Assembly: GCA_020632925.1 (NCBI GenBank) | Contig: JACKER010000018.1 | Location: forward strand, 62,001-126,000 | Direction: 5' to 3' | Length of the DNA: 64,000 nucleotides | Source: Alphaproteobacteria bacterium | Lineage (GTDB): Bacteria; Myxococcota_A; UBA796; GCA-2862545 | Shown: one piece after another, positions 1 to 7,393 of the stretch | Numbering within the stretch: position 1 is the first letter of the stretch | Layout of the letters: each line of letters opens with the position of its first letter | The notes under the pieces: generated by a model | The model's input: only the letters and a program-made list of their open reading frames with translations | The model's database searches: none | What the model was told of the DNA's origin: nothing | Program-made: the position numbers and the translations under genes

Positions 1-1011
1 TTCGAATCGCTGGCGTCCGACGCGAGCCTGTGGCCGGGCGAGCTGTCGGAGACCGAGCGCGCGGATCTCGAGGCCAGGATCGTCGCCCTGCCCGAGGATG
101 CGCGGTCCGCCGTGCTCTCCGCGCTGGTGGACCCCGATCGCAACCCGTGGGCCCGGGCCGTGTTGCTCGCGGCGCGGACCCTCGGCGAAGCCGGCGGCTC
201 CGTGGTCGGGATGCTCACCGACGACGTCGTCGAGGCGGTGGACGCGCGTGGTGACCGGTTCGGCGTGCAGCCGCTCGGGTTCCGGCTCCAGTCGCACCCG
301 TCCGGGGATCCGGAGGACGTGGCCCGCTTGATGCGCGCGCTCGACGCGGCCTTCGGCACCCGGCGGTACATCCTCTGGGTCCGGCGCCCCGTGCCGCCCG
401 GGCTGGACGTGGAGCCCATCCGGCGCGCCGTGCAGCTCTGGCTCTCCGGGCTCGACCGCGGCGACCGCGTCGAGTCGCACGCGGTGTACGAGGACGACGA
501 CGTCGCGATCGACCTGACGGTGCTCGACGGCGCCGGCTCGGGCCGACTGCTCACGGTGCCGCCGCTCGGTGCGCTGGAGCGCCTGGCACGGGTGGATGCG
601 TCGATCGTCGAGGCCGCCACGCGGTCGGAGGAGATCGTCGGCGACTGCCCGCTGGTGGTCGTGCTGTCCGCCGACGCGCGGTGGCTGGTCTCTCGTGGGT
701 ACGTGCAGCAGCTGCTCTACGGCACGCCCGACGTCGTCCTGACCGAGCGCACCCTCGGCGAGGGCGGCTCGGTGGCGTACGAGGCCGCGTTCACCGCCAA
801 CGGGCGTTCGCTCTTCAGCGACCCCGCGTGCCGCCGCGTCGGCGCCGTGTGGTGGATCGAGCCGGACGCGGCCGCCACGCCGATGGGCCACCAGCTGCGG
901 GTCCTCGAGAACCCCTGGGCGGATCAGCTGCCCGCGCTGACCCCTCCGTGCCCGCGCTTCGTCCCCACCCAGACAGGCCACAAGGCCCGGATGAAGTGGG
1001 AGGGCCGGTGA
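1..1011 (+). CDS. hypothetical protein, 5' end outside the window
   Basis: The frame is open from base 1 to the TGA at 1009-1011, so the start lies upstream; 336 residues are visible. No signal peptide, membrane segment or familiar catalytic motif can be seen, and I do not recognise the family. The visible part reads as a soluble mixed alpha/beta protein with many Arg, Asp and Glu residues. GC3 is very high, as in its neighbours, which supports real coding. Its stop overlaps the thymidine kinase start by one base (TGATG), so the two are probably translated from one message. The link to nucleotide salvage is positional only. Confidence 0.7.
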   Translation, partial: FESLASDASLWPGELSETERADLEARIVALPEDARSAVLSALVDPDRNPWARAVLLAARTLGEAGGSVVGMLTDDVVEAVDARGDRFGVQPLGFRLQSHPSGDPEDVARLMRALDAAFGTRRYILWVRRPVPPGLDVEPIRRAVQLWLSGLDRGDRVESHAVYEDDDVAIDLTVLDGAGSGRLLTVPPLGALERLARVDASIVEAATRSEEIVGDCPLVVVLSADARWLVSRGYVQQLLYGTPDVVLTERTLGEGGSVAYEAAFTANGRSLFSDPACRRVGAVWWIEPDAAATPMGHQLRVLENPWADQLPALTPPCPRFVPTQTGHKARMKWEGR

Positions 1012-1610
1012 TGGTGCCCCGCGCCTACCCGGTCGGGACCGGGTGGATCGAGGTGGTCACGGGCTGCATGTTCTCCGGGAAGACGGAGGAGCTGATCCGC
1101 CGCCTCAACCGCGCGCGGTACGCCACGCAGCGCGTGGTGGTGTTCAAGCCGTCGATCGACACGCGGTACGCCGCCGAGGACGTCGTCAGCCACAGCGAGC
1201 AGCGCTTCCCGTCCATCCCCGTCGCCCACGCCCACGAGATCCATCGCCAGGTGGGCGACGCGCAGGTGGTGGGCATCGACGAGGCCCAGTTCTTCGACCT
1301 CGATCTGGTCGGCGTCGTGGAGCACCTGGCCAACGAGGGCCGGCGCGTGGTGGTCGCCGGGCTCGACCAGGACTTCCGCGGTGTGCCCTTCGAGCCCATG
1401 CCCCAGCTGCTGGCCGTCGCGGAGTACGTCACGAAGACGCTCGCGGTCTGCATGGTCTGCGGCGCGCCGGCGAACCGCAGCCAGCGGCTCGTGCCTCGGG
1501 AGGCGCGGGTCGTGATCGGCGCGCGCGACGCGTACGAGGCTCGCTGTCGCTTGCACTGGCGAGCGGATCCAGAGGACACCCAGCAGCGGCTGCCGCTGCC
1601 CTCGGAGTGA
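1011..1610 (+). CDS. tdk: thymidine kinase, type II (cytosolic, zinc-binding)
   Basis: Phosphorylates thymidine to dTMP with ATP in the salvage pathway. The 199-residue length is normal for the type II family. The P-loop GCMFSGKTEE starts at residue 18. DEAQFF (90-95) carries the predicted catalytic Glu91. A zinc site is formed by C147-x2-C150 and C179-x2-H182. The lasso-side motif GLDQDFRG is at about residues 117-124. The ATG at 1011 overlaps the upstream stop by one base. The stop overlaps the next gene's GTG by four bases, so the gene sits inside a coupled operon. All key residues are present. Confidence 0.96.
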   Translation: MVPRAYPVGTGWIEVVTGCMFSGKTEELIRRLNRARYATQRVVVFKPSIDTRYAAEDVVSHSEQRFPSIPVAHAHEIHRQVGDAQVVGIDEAQFFDLDLVGVVEHLANEGRRVVVAGLDQDFRGVPFEPMPQLLAVAEYVTKTLAVCMVCGAPANRSQRLVPREARVVIGARDAYEARCRLHWRADPEDTQQRLPLPSE

Positions 1611-3376
1611 GCGCGCGCGCACGGAACATCGCCCTGCTGGTGGCCGTCGTCGCCGTCGCGGCGGTCGTCCTGGTCCTGCTGCGGACGCCCTCGCGGCACG
1701 GCGCACCCGAGCCCGACGACACGGCGCTCGCCGACCCCGCGGAGGCCAGCGCTGCCTTCGAGGCGCTCCGGGCGGCCGCGACCGGTCCCGCCCTCGGGGT
1801 GGGAGACGGCCCGACTCGGGTGTGGGTGTGCCTGCACGCGCTCGCGGAGCCCCGCTGCAGCGAGGGCAGGGGAGCGGACCTGGTCGCGGCCGCCACCGCC
1901 GCCGCCACCGGACACCCCGAGCTCGCCACCGGCTCGCTCACCCTCGATCGGCTCGCGGAGACCCGACCCGGCCGCTGGCCGCGCGACGCCGACGGGCACG
2001 ACGCAGGTCGCTTCGGGCTCGAGGTGGGATCCGCCGTGATCCTGCCGTGGGAGGTCCTCACCCTCGAGCTCTTCCGGACGCCGGACGACGACGATCCGCC
2101 GGCCTGGGACGAGGACGCGCTCGCGCGGGCGATCGGCGCGCGCGGTGGAGCCTGGGACGGGAGCTTCCAGCGGCTGCGCACCGTGTCGTGGGCGCAGGAC
2201 ACCGTCGGCGCGGAGCCGGTCCGCCTGTACCGGCTCCACCCGTGGGACCGGGCCGACGCGCAGGATCCCGAGGTGCTCGCGAGCGCGGCCTCCGCGGCCG
2301 CCGACCACCTGGCGTCCATCACCAAGGACGACGGTCGGATTGCGTACCTGATCGATCCGATCACGGGCCGGGAGACGAACGGACAGAACCTCCTGCGGCA
2401 CGGCGGGTCGGCCTACGCGCTGGTGCAGGCGTGGGAGCGCTTCGGGAAGCCCGAGCACGCCTCGGCGGCGCGGCGTGCGATCGGGTGGCTGCTCGCGCGC
2501 ACGCGGAGCGACGAGCGGCAGGGCCCCCACGGCGGCGGCACCGTCCGGTACGTGGTGGAGAGCTCGTACATCAAGCTCGGTGGCGCGGCGCTCGCGCTCG
2601 TCGCCATCGACACCTTCCGCGAGGAGGTCGGACCGCGCGACGCCTGGGCCACCGAGGCCGACGAGCTCGCGACCTACCTGCTGTCCCAGCAGCTCGAGAG
2701 CGGGGCGTTCGTGTCCTTCGCGAGCCTGGAGCCCGGTGGGGAGCCGCGGGACCGCGACAGCGCCTACTACCCGGGGGAGGCCGTGCTCGCGCTGACCCTG
2801 CACCACGAGCTGACGGGGGATCCGCGGTGGCTCGAGGCGGCGACGCGCGGTGGCGCCTGGCTCGGCGACGTGCGGGACGCGGGCATCGGACCCTCGGGAC
2901 GCCCCGCCGACCACTGGTTCATGATCGCCGCCGATCGGCTGCACGCGGTCACCGGGGACCCGCGGTGGCTCGAGCGGGGGCTGGCGGTGGCGGAGGCGGT
3001 CCAGTGGCAGGCGGAGCGGGCTGCACGGCACACCACGTGGCACCGCGACTTCGCGGGCGGGTTCTACGACCTGCCGCGCTCCACGCCCTCCAGCATCCGC
3101 GCCGAGGGCCTGGCGGCCACGCTCCGCTCGTGCCGGCGCGCGGGTCGTCGCGCCCCGGAGCTCGAGGTCCTGCTGACCGACGCGGTGGCCCAGGTCCTGT
3201 GGTCCCAGGCCAGGCAGCCCGTCCTGTTCTGGTCCCGCCGACCGGCGGTGGCGGACGGCGGGGTGATGGGTGGGGTGGTCGACCCCACCATGCGCAACGA
3301 CTACACCCAGCACGCCCTGTCGGCGTTCCTGGCCACCGAGGACCTGGTGCGCGGGGACACGTCGAACGCTCCGTGA
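1607..3376 (+). CDS. membrane-anchored protein with an alpha/alpha-toroid domain
   Basis: The GTG at 1607 overlaps the tdk stop (GTGA) and gives 589 residues. Residues 8-25 form one hydrophobic segment (ALLVAVVAVAAVVLVLL) after a short Arg-rich start, so the protein is probably an inner-membrane anchor with a periplasmic body. Residues of roughly 260-580 repeat helical hairpins with motifs such as HGGSAYALVQAWERFG, YYPGEAVLALTLHHELTGD and ADRLHAVTGDPRWLE. These resemble six-hairpin glycosidase, epimerase or terpenoid-cyclase-type toroids. Residues of about 40-210 form a separate domain with faint likeness to AMMECR1 (FGLEVGSAVILPWEV). Substrate and activity are unknown. The fold call is a pattern judgement, not a family assignment. 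Confidence 0.75.
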   Translation: MSARARNIALLVAVVAVAAVVLVLLRTPSRHGAPEPDDTALADPAEASAAFEALRAAATGPALGVGDGPTRVWVCLHALAEPRCSEGRGADLVAAATAAATGHPELATGSLTLDRLAETRPGRWPRDADGHDAGRFGLEVGSAVILPWEVLTLELFRTPDDDDPPAWDEDALARAIGARGGAWDGSFQRLRTVSWAQDTVGAEPVRLYRLHPWDRADAQDPEVLASAASAAADHLASITKDDGRIAYLIDPITGRETNGQNLLRHGGSAYALVQAWERFGKPEHASAARRAIGWLLARTRSDERQGPHGGGTVRYVVESSYIKLGGAALALVAIDTFREEVGPRDAWATEADELATYLLSQQLESGAFVSFASLEPGGEPRDRDSAYYPGEAVLALTLHHELTGDPRWLEAATRGGAWLGDVRDAGIGPSGRPADHWFMIAADRLHAVTGDPRWLERGLAVAEAVQWQAERAARHTTWHRDFAGGFYDLPRSTPSSIRAEGLAATLRSCRRAGRRAPELEVLLTDAVAQVLWSQARQPVLFWSRRPAVADGGVMGGVVDPTMRNDYTQHALSAFLATEDLVRGDTSNAP

Positions 3377-3384
3377 CGGGCTGG

Positions 3385-3413
3385 TGGACACGATCGGCGG
3401 GACCCTGTATGTG
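3385..3413 (+). promoter_or_regulatory. candidate sigma-70 promoter for the first Cys-rich lipoprotein
   Basis: TGGACA at 3385-3390 matches the -35 consensus at five of six positions. TATGTG at 3408-3413 matches the -10 at three of six, and the spacer is 17 bp. The predicted start near 3420 leaves a leader of about 30 bases before the ATG at 3452. Assigned by eye only. Confidence 0.4.
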
Positions 3414-3451
3414 ATACCGGGCCGCGCTCCGTGCGGCGTTTCGGAGGAGAC

Positions 3452-3787
3452 ATGCGCAACCTGGTCTACCTGGCCGCCGTGGCGTCGCTCGCCGGCTGTC
3501 TGAGCGAGGCGAAGTACAATCAGAAGTACGCCGAGAAGTACTGCGAGGAGTGGGCCGCCTGCGGCGTGGCCACCGAGTGCCCGATCGACAGCACCGGCAC
3601 CTCCGCGGAGGACGACGGCTCCTGCGACTTCGACCGCAAGGCGGCGAACGACTGCCTGAAGGGCGAGTGGACCTGCTCGGACGGCCTCGAGGGGTACAAC
3701 TTCCCCGAGACGCCCGCGGCCTGTGACAACGTCTGCGGCGGCGGCGGTGGCGGGACGACCCCCGAGGACACCGGCTCGGCCGGCTGA
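3452..3787 (+). CDS. Cys-rich lipoprotein, paralogue of the next gene
   Basis: The ATG at 3452 follows GGAGGA (3443-3448) and gives 111 residues; a longer start at 3431 would remove the lipoprotein signal. The N-terminus MRNLVYLAAVASLAGC has a clear lipobox (LAGC). The mature part carries several paired cysteines (KYCEEWAACG, NDCLKGEWTC, CDNVC), expected to form disulfides in the periplasm. A Gly/Thr run leads into the tail TTPEDTGSAG. The tail and the Cys spacing recur in the neighbouring gene at 3905, so the two are probably tandem paralogues. Function unknown; a surface or periplasmic lipoprotein is inferred. Confidence 0.8.
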   Translation: MRNLVYLAAVASLAGCLSEAKYNQKYAEKYCEEWAACGVATECPIDSTGTSAEDDGSCDFDRKAANDCLKGEWTCSDGLEGYNFPETPAACDNVCGGGGGGTTPEDTGSAG

Positions 3788-3904
3788 TCGTCGACTCCGG
3801 CCCTTTCGCGTCCGCCCGCCGGGTTCCGAGCGGTGTCCGGACGCGATAGGCTGCGCCACGTGTCCGACGTGGGTGCGGCCCTGCGCCAGCGCCCGGGAGG
3901 TTCC

Positions 3905-4303
3905 ATGTCGAGCCCGTCCTCGTTCCTGCGGGTGTCCGCGCTGCTGTTCCTCGTGGGCTGCGGCAAGATGAAGGCCGACGACTACATCGTCGAGTTCACC
4001 GACACCTACTGCAACCTGCGCTTGAGCTGTGGCGACACGGCCGGCCTGGTGTTCGACGGTGCCGACACGCTCGAGAGCTGTCAGGCCGTCTACGGCCCGG
4101 ACTTCGCGGCCGACGGCGCGGGCTGCGTGCTGAAGTCGAAGCTCGCCAGGCAGTGCCTGAACGAGCTCGAGTCCTTGGCCTGCCCGGAGGACGGCAACGT
4201 GGACGCGGTCCTGCCGCCGGTCTGCGCCACCGTGTGGGTCAAGTGCGAGGACGTGGCGGATCCCACGTCGTCGACGACCGAGGAGACGGGCAGTGCTGGC
4301 TGA
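3905..4303 (+). CDS. Cys-rich lipoprotein, paralogue of the previous gene
   Basis: The ATG at 3905 follows GGGAGG and gives 132 residues; the signal MSSPSSFLRVSALLFLVGC has a lipobox (LVGC). The Cys pattern (TYCNLRLSCG, RQCLNELESLAC, CATVWVKC) lines up with that of the preceding lipoprotein. The C-terminus SSTTEETGSAG is almost the same as its neighbour's. The next gene's GTG at 4293 lies inside this coding region, an 11-base overlap, so translation of the two is probably coupled. No catalytic motif is visible. Likely an exported structural or binding lipoprotein of a family expanded in Myxococcota-like genomes. Confidence 0.82.
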   Translation: MSSPSSFLRVSALLFLVGCGKMKADDYIVEFTDTYCNLRLSCGDTAGLVFDGADTLESCQAVYGPDFAADGAGCVLKSKLARQCLNELESLACPEDGNVDAVLPPVCATVWVKCEDVADPTSSTTEETGSAG

Positions 4304-6095
4304 GCTCTTCGTGGCGAGCGCGCTCGCGGCCCCCGCCGGGCCCCGGGCGAGCTCGGAGATGGTCGATGGCGACAAGGTCAAGCACACCGCCGCGCTCGCG
4401 TTCGACGGTCTGCTGGGGACGTACTGGGCGGAGGGAGCCGAGGGCCCCGGCGACGGCCAGTGGATCGAGCTGAAGTTCGATCGGCCGACCGACGTGAGCT
4501 CGATCTCGCTCTTCCCGGGGTACCTCGGCGGCGCGAACCGCGAGATCCGGGAGTACGGCCGCCCCAAGCTCGTGACCATCACGCTGGAGGTGCCGGGCGG
4601 CGAGCCCGTGACGCGCCAGGAGCGCCTGCTCGACCCGGGCGAAGAGGGTCCGCTGCGGCACGACGTGGCGATCAGCGCGCCCGGAGCGACCTCGCTCCGC
4701 ATCACCCTCGACGAGAGCTTCTCGGGCGGGCTGTACGGCGACGTCGTCCTCTCCGAGGTGGCGGTCAACTTCGTCGGCGGGGCGACGCCCCCTGGCGTGC
4801 AGCAGGTCAACGACTGGCTGTCGTCGCCGGACGGCACGGCCGCCGCGAACGCCCAGCGCGAGGCGGCGATCGCGCTCTTCGACCAGATCAGCGGCGCGGA
4901 GTTCGGCGACCGCGAGAGCTTCCGGACGCTGCTCGACTGGACGGCCGACGGCGCGCCGTACCTCCGCGAGAAGGTCTCGAAGCTGCCGTTCGGCTTTCGG
5001 ATGCACGCGCTGCAGCCGGACAAGACGTCGATCGAGGCGCTGCTCAAGCTCAAGGACAGCAACGCCATCCCCGCGATCGAGCGCGCGTCCCTCCGGGTGA
5101 CGGGCGCGCTCGCGGAGGACCTCGCCCGCCGCGCCAAGCTGTTCCTGGCCTACCAGGACCTGCTGGGCGCCAAGGTCCGCAATCTGCCTCCCTGGGGCAA
5201 GCCCGGCATCGCGCAGGGTGCGCTGCGCGGCTTCGGCGTCGGGCTCGACATCGCCGCAGACCAGTGGGGCCACGTGTTCGTCGCGGACACCGGCAACCAC
5301 CGCGTGCAGCGGTTCGGCGCCGACTCCGGGGTGGTGGACAAGGTGTGGGGCTCGCCACAGGCCGACGTGACCGACGTCTGGTTCGACCGCCGACGGGAGC
5401 CGTACGCGGCGGGTGCGGCGCCGGGCGAGGAGAACGGGCAGTTCTCGAACCCCGCCAGCCTCGCCGTGGTGGGCGGGAAGGCAGGGGACACCCTGTTCGT
5501 GCTGGATGCGGTCGGCCGGCTCACCGAGATCGGTCCCGAGGGCGGCGTCGAGCGCGTGGTCAAGGTCCCCGCGGAAGGCGCGGTCGGCCCGGACGAGGCG
5601 CACGTCGTGGCGAACGCGAAGGTGGTCGTCGTGATCCTGGCCGCCGAGGGCTTCGTCTACGACCGCAAGAGCTGGGAGGAGCCCGAGCGCTTCGAGCTCA
5701 AGGAGGGCCCGCCATCCGGCGCGGTGCTCTTCTCCAACACCAAGCTCGGCCTGCGGTACGACGAGCACCTCATCCTGTACTCGACCGACGGCTTCCGGCA
5801 CGGCGACCTGCTCGGCGACACGCTGGGCGCGGGCTTCGAGGGGTGGGACGCGACGCTCGACGAGCGCGGCAAGCTGTGGGTCGTCCTCGATACGGGCACG
5901 GTCCTCAAGTACAAGAAGCCCGGCAAGGTCGACTTCGCCGTCGAGGTGGGCGAGTACAGCTTCGAGGTCCCGCGCATCGCGGTGATCGACGACCGGGTGT
6001 ACATCACCGAGCGCGACCGCATCCTCCACGCCGACGCCCTGCAGGTGCTGGAGAAGGGCGACGCCGGGAGTGGGAACCTGGAGATGGGCGAGTGA
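4293..6095 (+). CDS. secreted discoidin-like plus NHL-propeller protein
   Basis: The GTG at 4293 lies inside the preceding gene and has GAGGAGACGGG upstream; the product is 600 residues. A short signal peptide (LAELFVASALAAPAG) is followed by a beta-sandwich at about 25-165 with the pattern DGLLGTYWAEG ... GDGQWIELKFD. This resembles F5/8-type C or NADase-type glycan-binding domains. After a helical middle (about 170-310), an NHL-type propeller blade is clear: GLDIAADQWGHVFVADTGNH at about 321-340. More blades follow, such as PRIAVIDDRVYITERDRI. Likely a periplasmic or surface protein that binds glycan or protein; no catalytic residues are evident. It overlaps the next gene by four bases (GTGA). 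Confidence 0.8.
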   Translation: MLAELFVASALAAPAGPRASSEMVDGDKVKHTAALAFDGLLGTYWAEGAEGPGDGQWIELKFDRPTDVSSISLFPGYLGGANREIREYGRPKLVTITLEVPGGEPVTRQERLLDPGEEGPLRHDVAISAPGATSLRITLDESFSGGLYGDVVLSEVAVNFVGGATPPGVQQVNDWLSSPDGTAAANAQREAAIALFDQISGAEFGDRESFRTLLDWTADGAPYLREKVSKLPFGFRMHALQPDKTSIEALLKLKDSNAIPAIERASLRVTGALAEDLARRAKLFLAYQDLLGAKVRNLPPWGKPGIAQGALRGFGVGLDIAADQWGHVFVADTGNHRVQRFGADSGVVDKVWGSPQADVTDVWFDRRREPYAAGAAPGEENGQFSNPASLAVVGGKAGDTLFVLDAVGRLTEIGPEGGVERVVKVPAEGAVGPDEAHVVANAKVVVVILAAEGFVYDRKSWEEPERFELKEGPPSGAVLFSNTKLGLRYDEHLILYSTDGFRHGDLLGDTLGAGFEGWDATLDERGKLWVVLDTGTVLKYKKPGKVDFAVEVGEYSFEVPRIAVIDDRVYITERDRILHADALQVLEKGDAGSGNLEMGE

Positions 6096-7393
6096 TCGCC
6101 TGGTGGCTCGCGGTGCTGGCCTGCGGAGGCACGCCGACCGCGCAGCCGACGCCTGCGCCCACCCCGTCGCCTGCACCCGTCGCCGAACCCTCGCCCGCCG
6201 CAGGGCAGGGCGGGCCGCACGTGCTGCCGGTCGTCGCCTTCCGGATGCCGAAGCAGACGGGGCGCACGCCGCAGCCGCTGGCCGCGTCCCCGGAGCTGAA
6301 GGCCGCGCGCGACCGGCTGCGCCAGGTCGTGATGGACCACGCGCGGGACCCGAACAACCCGTGGGCGGTCGTGCACGGGATGTTGGCCCTCGGTGTGGCG
6401 GAGCCGCTGACCAACGGGCGAGACCCGGTGGACTGGCTCTTCGAGACCTACGGCCAGATCCGCGAGGTCGAGGGCACGCCCCTGCTCGGCTTCCCGACGA
6501 GCCAGGGTGCCGTCCGCGTCGAGCCGCACACCGACCTCATCCTCAAGGCGCTCGCCGAGGGCGGGGTGGCACCGGACCGGCAGGTGATGGTGAAGGGCCG
6601 CTCGTTCCAGGTGGCGGAGCTGTACCGCGGCTCGCTCGAGAAGGCCTGGGTGAAGGGCACGACGACCTCCTTCCAGGACAACGAGTTCAACGACACGCCG
6701 TGGGCGCTGCAGGGCCTGGCCACCTGGGCGCCCGCGGAGCTCGAGTGGACGGCCGCCGGCGGGCGGAAGATGACGATGGACGGGTTCACCGACGCCATCG
6801 TCGAGGTCCTGGTGCACGAGACGCGCACCCTCACCGCGGCGCGCGCGGCCGGCCAGACCGTCCAGAAGGACACGCGGCAGGGCATCTTCCGGTACACCTG
6901 CGGCGGGCAGCACCTCATCCAGGGAGCGGCCTACGCCGTCGCTCGCGGGTACGGGGATCCCGCGCACCGGCAGACCATGTGCGACCAGAAGGACCTGCTC
7001 CGCTGGCGCATCGACGTGGAGCTGGCGGCGCTCGATCCGGCCCTGCAGTCCGGCCAGTACGACGCGGCGACGAACACCCTGCTGCTCACCCAGCGGCTGA
7101 AGTTCCTCGGCCACTGGCTCGAGACGACGCACAAGATGCTCGCGATGGGCCTGTGTCCCCCCACGCCCGAGGACGCGGCCGCGACGAAGCGCGTGGCGGA
7201 CGAGATCGTGCGCACCGTGGCCGCGCTCGAGCAACTCGGCGCGTTCACCGCCATGCCGACGATGACGACCGACCCGGCCTACGCGAAGGTCCCCCGGGGA
7301 CCCGAGCAGCTCTTCCTCGATCTGGTCGGCGACTCCGCCCACGCCGTCCGCGGCATCGATCTCGCGACCGGCGCGGGCACCATCGCCTACTGA
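6092..7393 (+). CDS. lipoprotein of unknown family
   Basis: The GTG at 6092 overlaps the upstream stop and gives 433 residues. The very short signal IAWWLAVLAC ends in a lipobox Cys, followed by a Pro/Thr/Ala-rich spacer (about 14-45) typical of lipoproteins reaching out from a membrane. The rest is a compact, mostly helical domain with conserved-looking stretches such as DPNNPWAVVHGMLALG and CGGQHLIQGAAYAVARG. I do not recognise the family. The stop overlaps the end of convergent maeB by seven bases, so this gene closes the rightward operon that begins upstream of tdk. Confidence 0.75.
   Translation: MIAWWLAVLACGGTPTAQPTPAPTPSPAPVAEPSPAAGQGGPHVLPVVAFRMPKQTGRTPQPLAASPELKAARDRLRQVVMDHARDPNNPWAVVHGMLALGVAEPLTNGRDPVDWLFETYGQIREVEGTPLLGFPTSQGAVRVEPHTDLILKALAEGGVAPDRQVMVKGRSFQVAELYRGSLEKAWVKGTTTSFQDNEFNDTPWALQGLATWAPAELEWTAAGGRKMTMDGFTDAIVEVLVHETRTLTAARAAGQTVQKDTRQGIFRYTCGGQHLIQGAAYAVARGYGDPAHRQTMCDQKDLLRWRIDVELAALDPALQSGQYDAATNTLLLTQRLKFLGHWLETTHKMLAMGLCPPTPEDAAATKRVADEIVRTVAALEQLGAFTAMPTMTTDPAYAKVPRGPEQLFLDLVGDSAHAVRGIDLATGAGTIAY

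Noticed and set aside
1025..5137. Open frame of 1370 codons on the minus strand
   Set aside because: It runs antisense to tdk, the toroid gene, the lipoproteins and the propeller gene. It is Arg/Ala/Gly-rich with no domains. Such frames are expected at 70% G+C.
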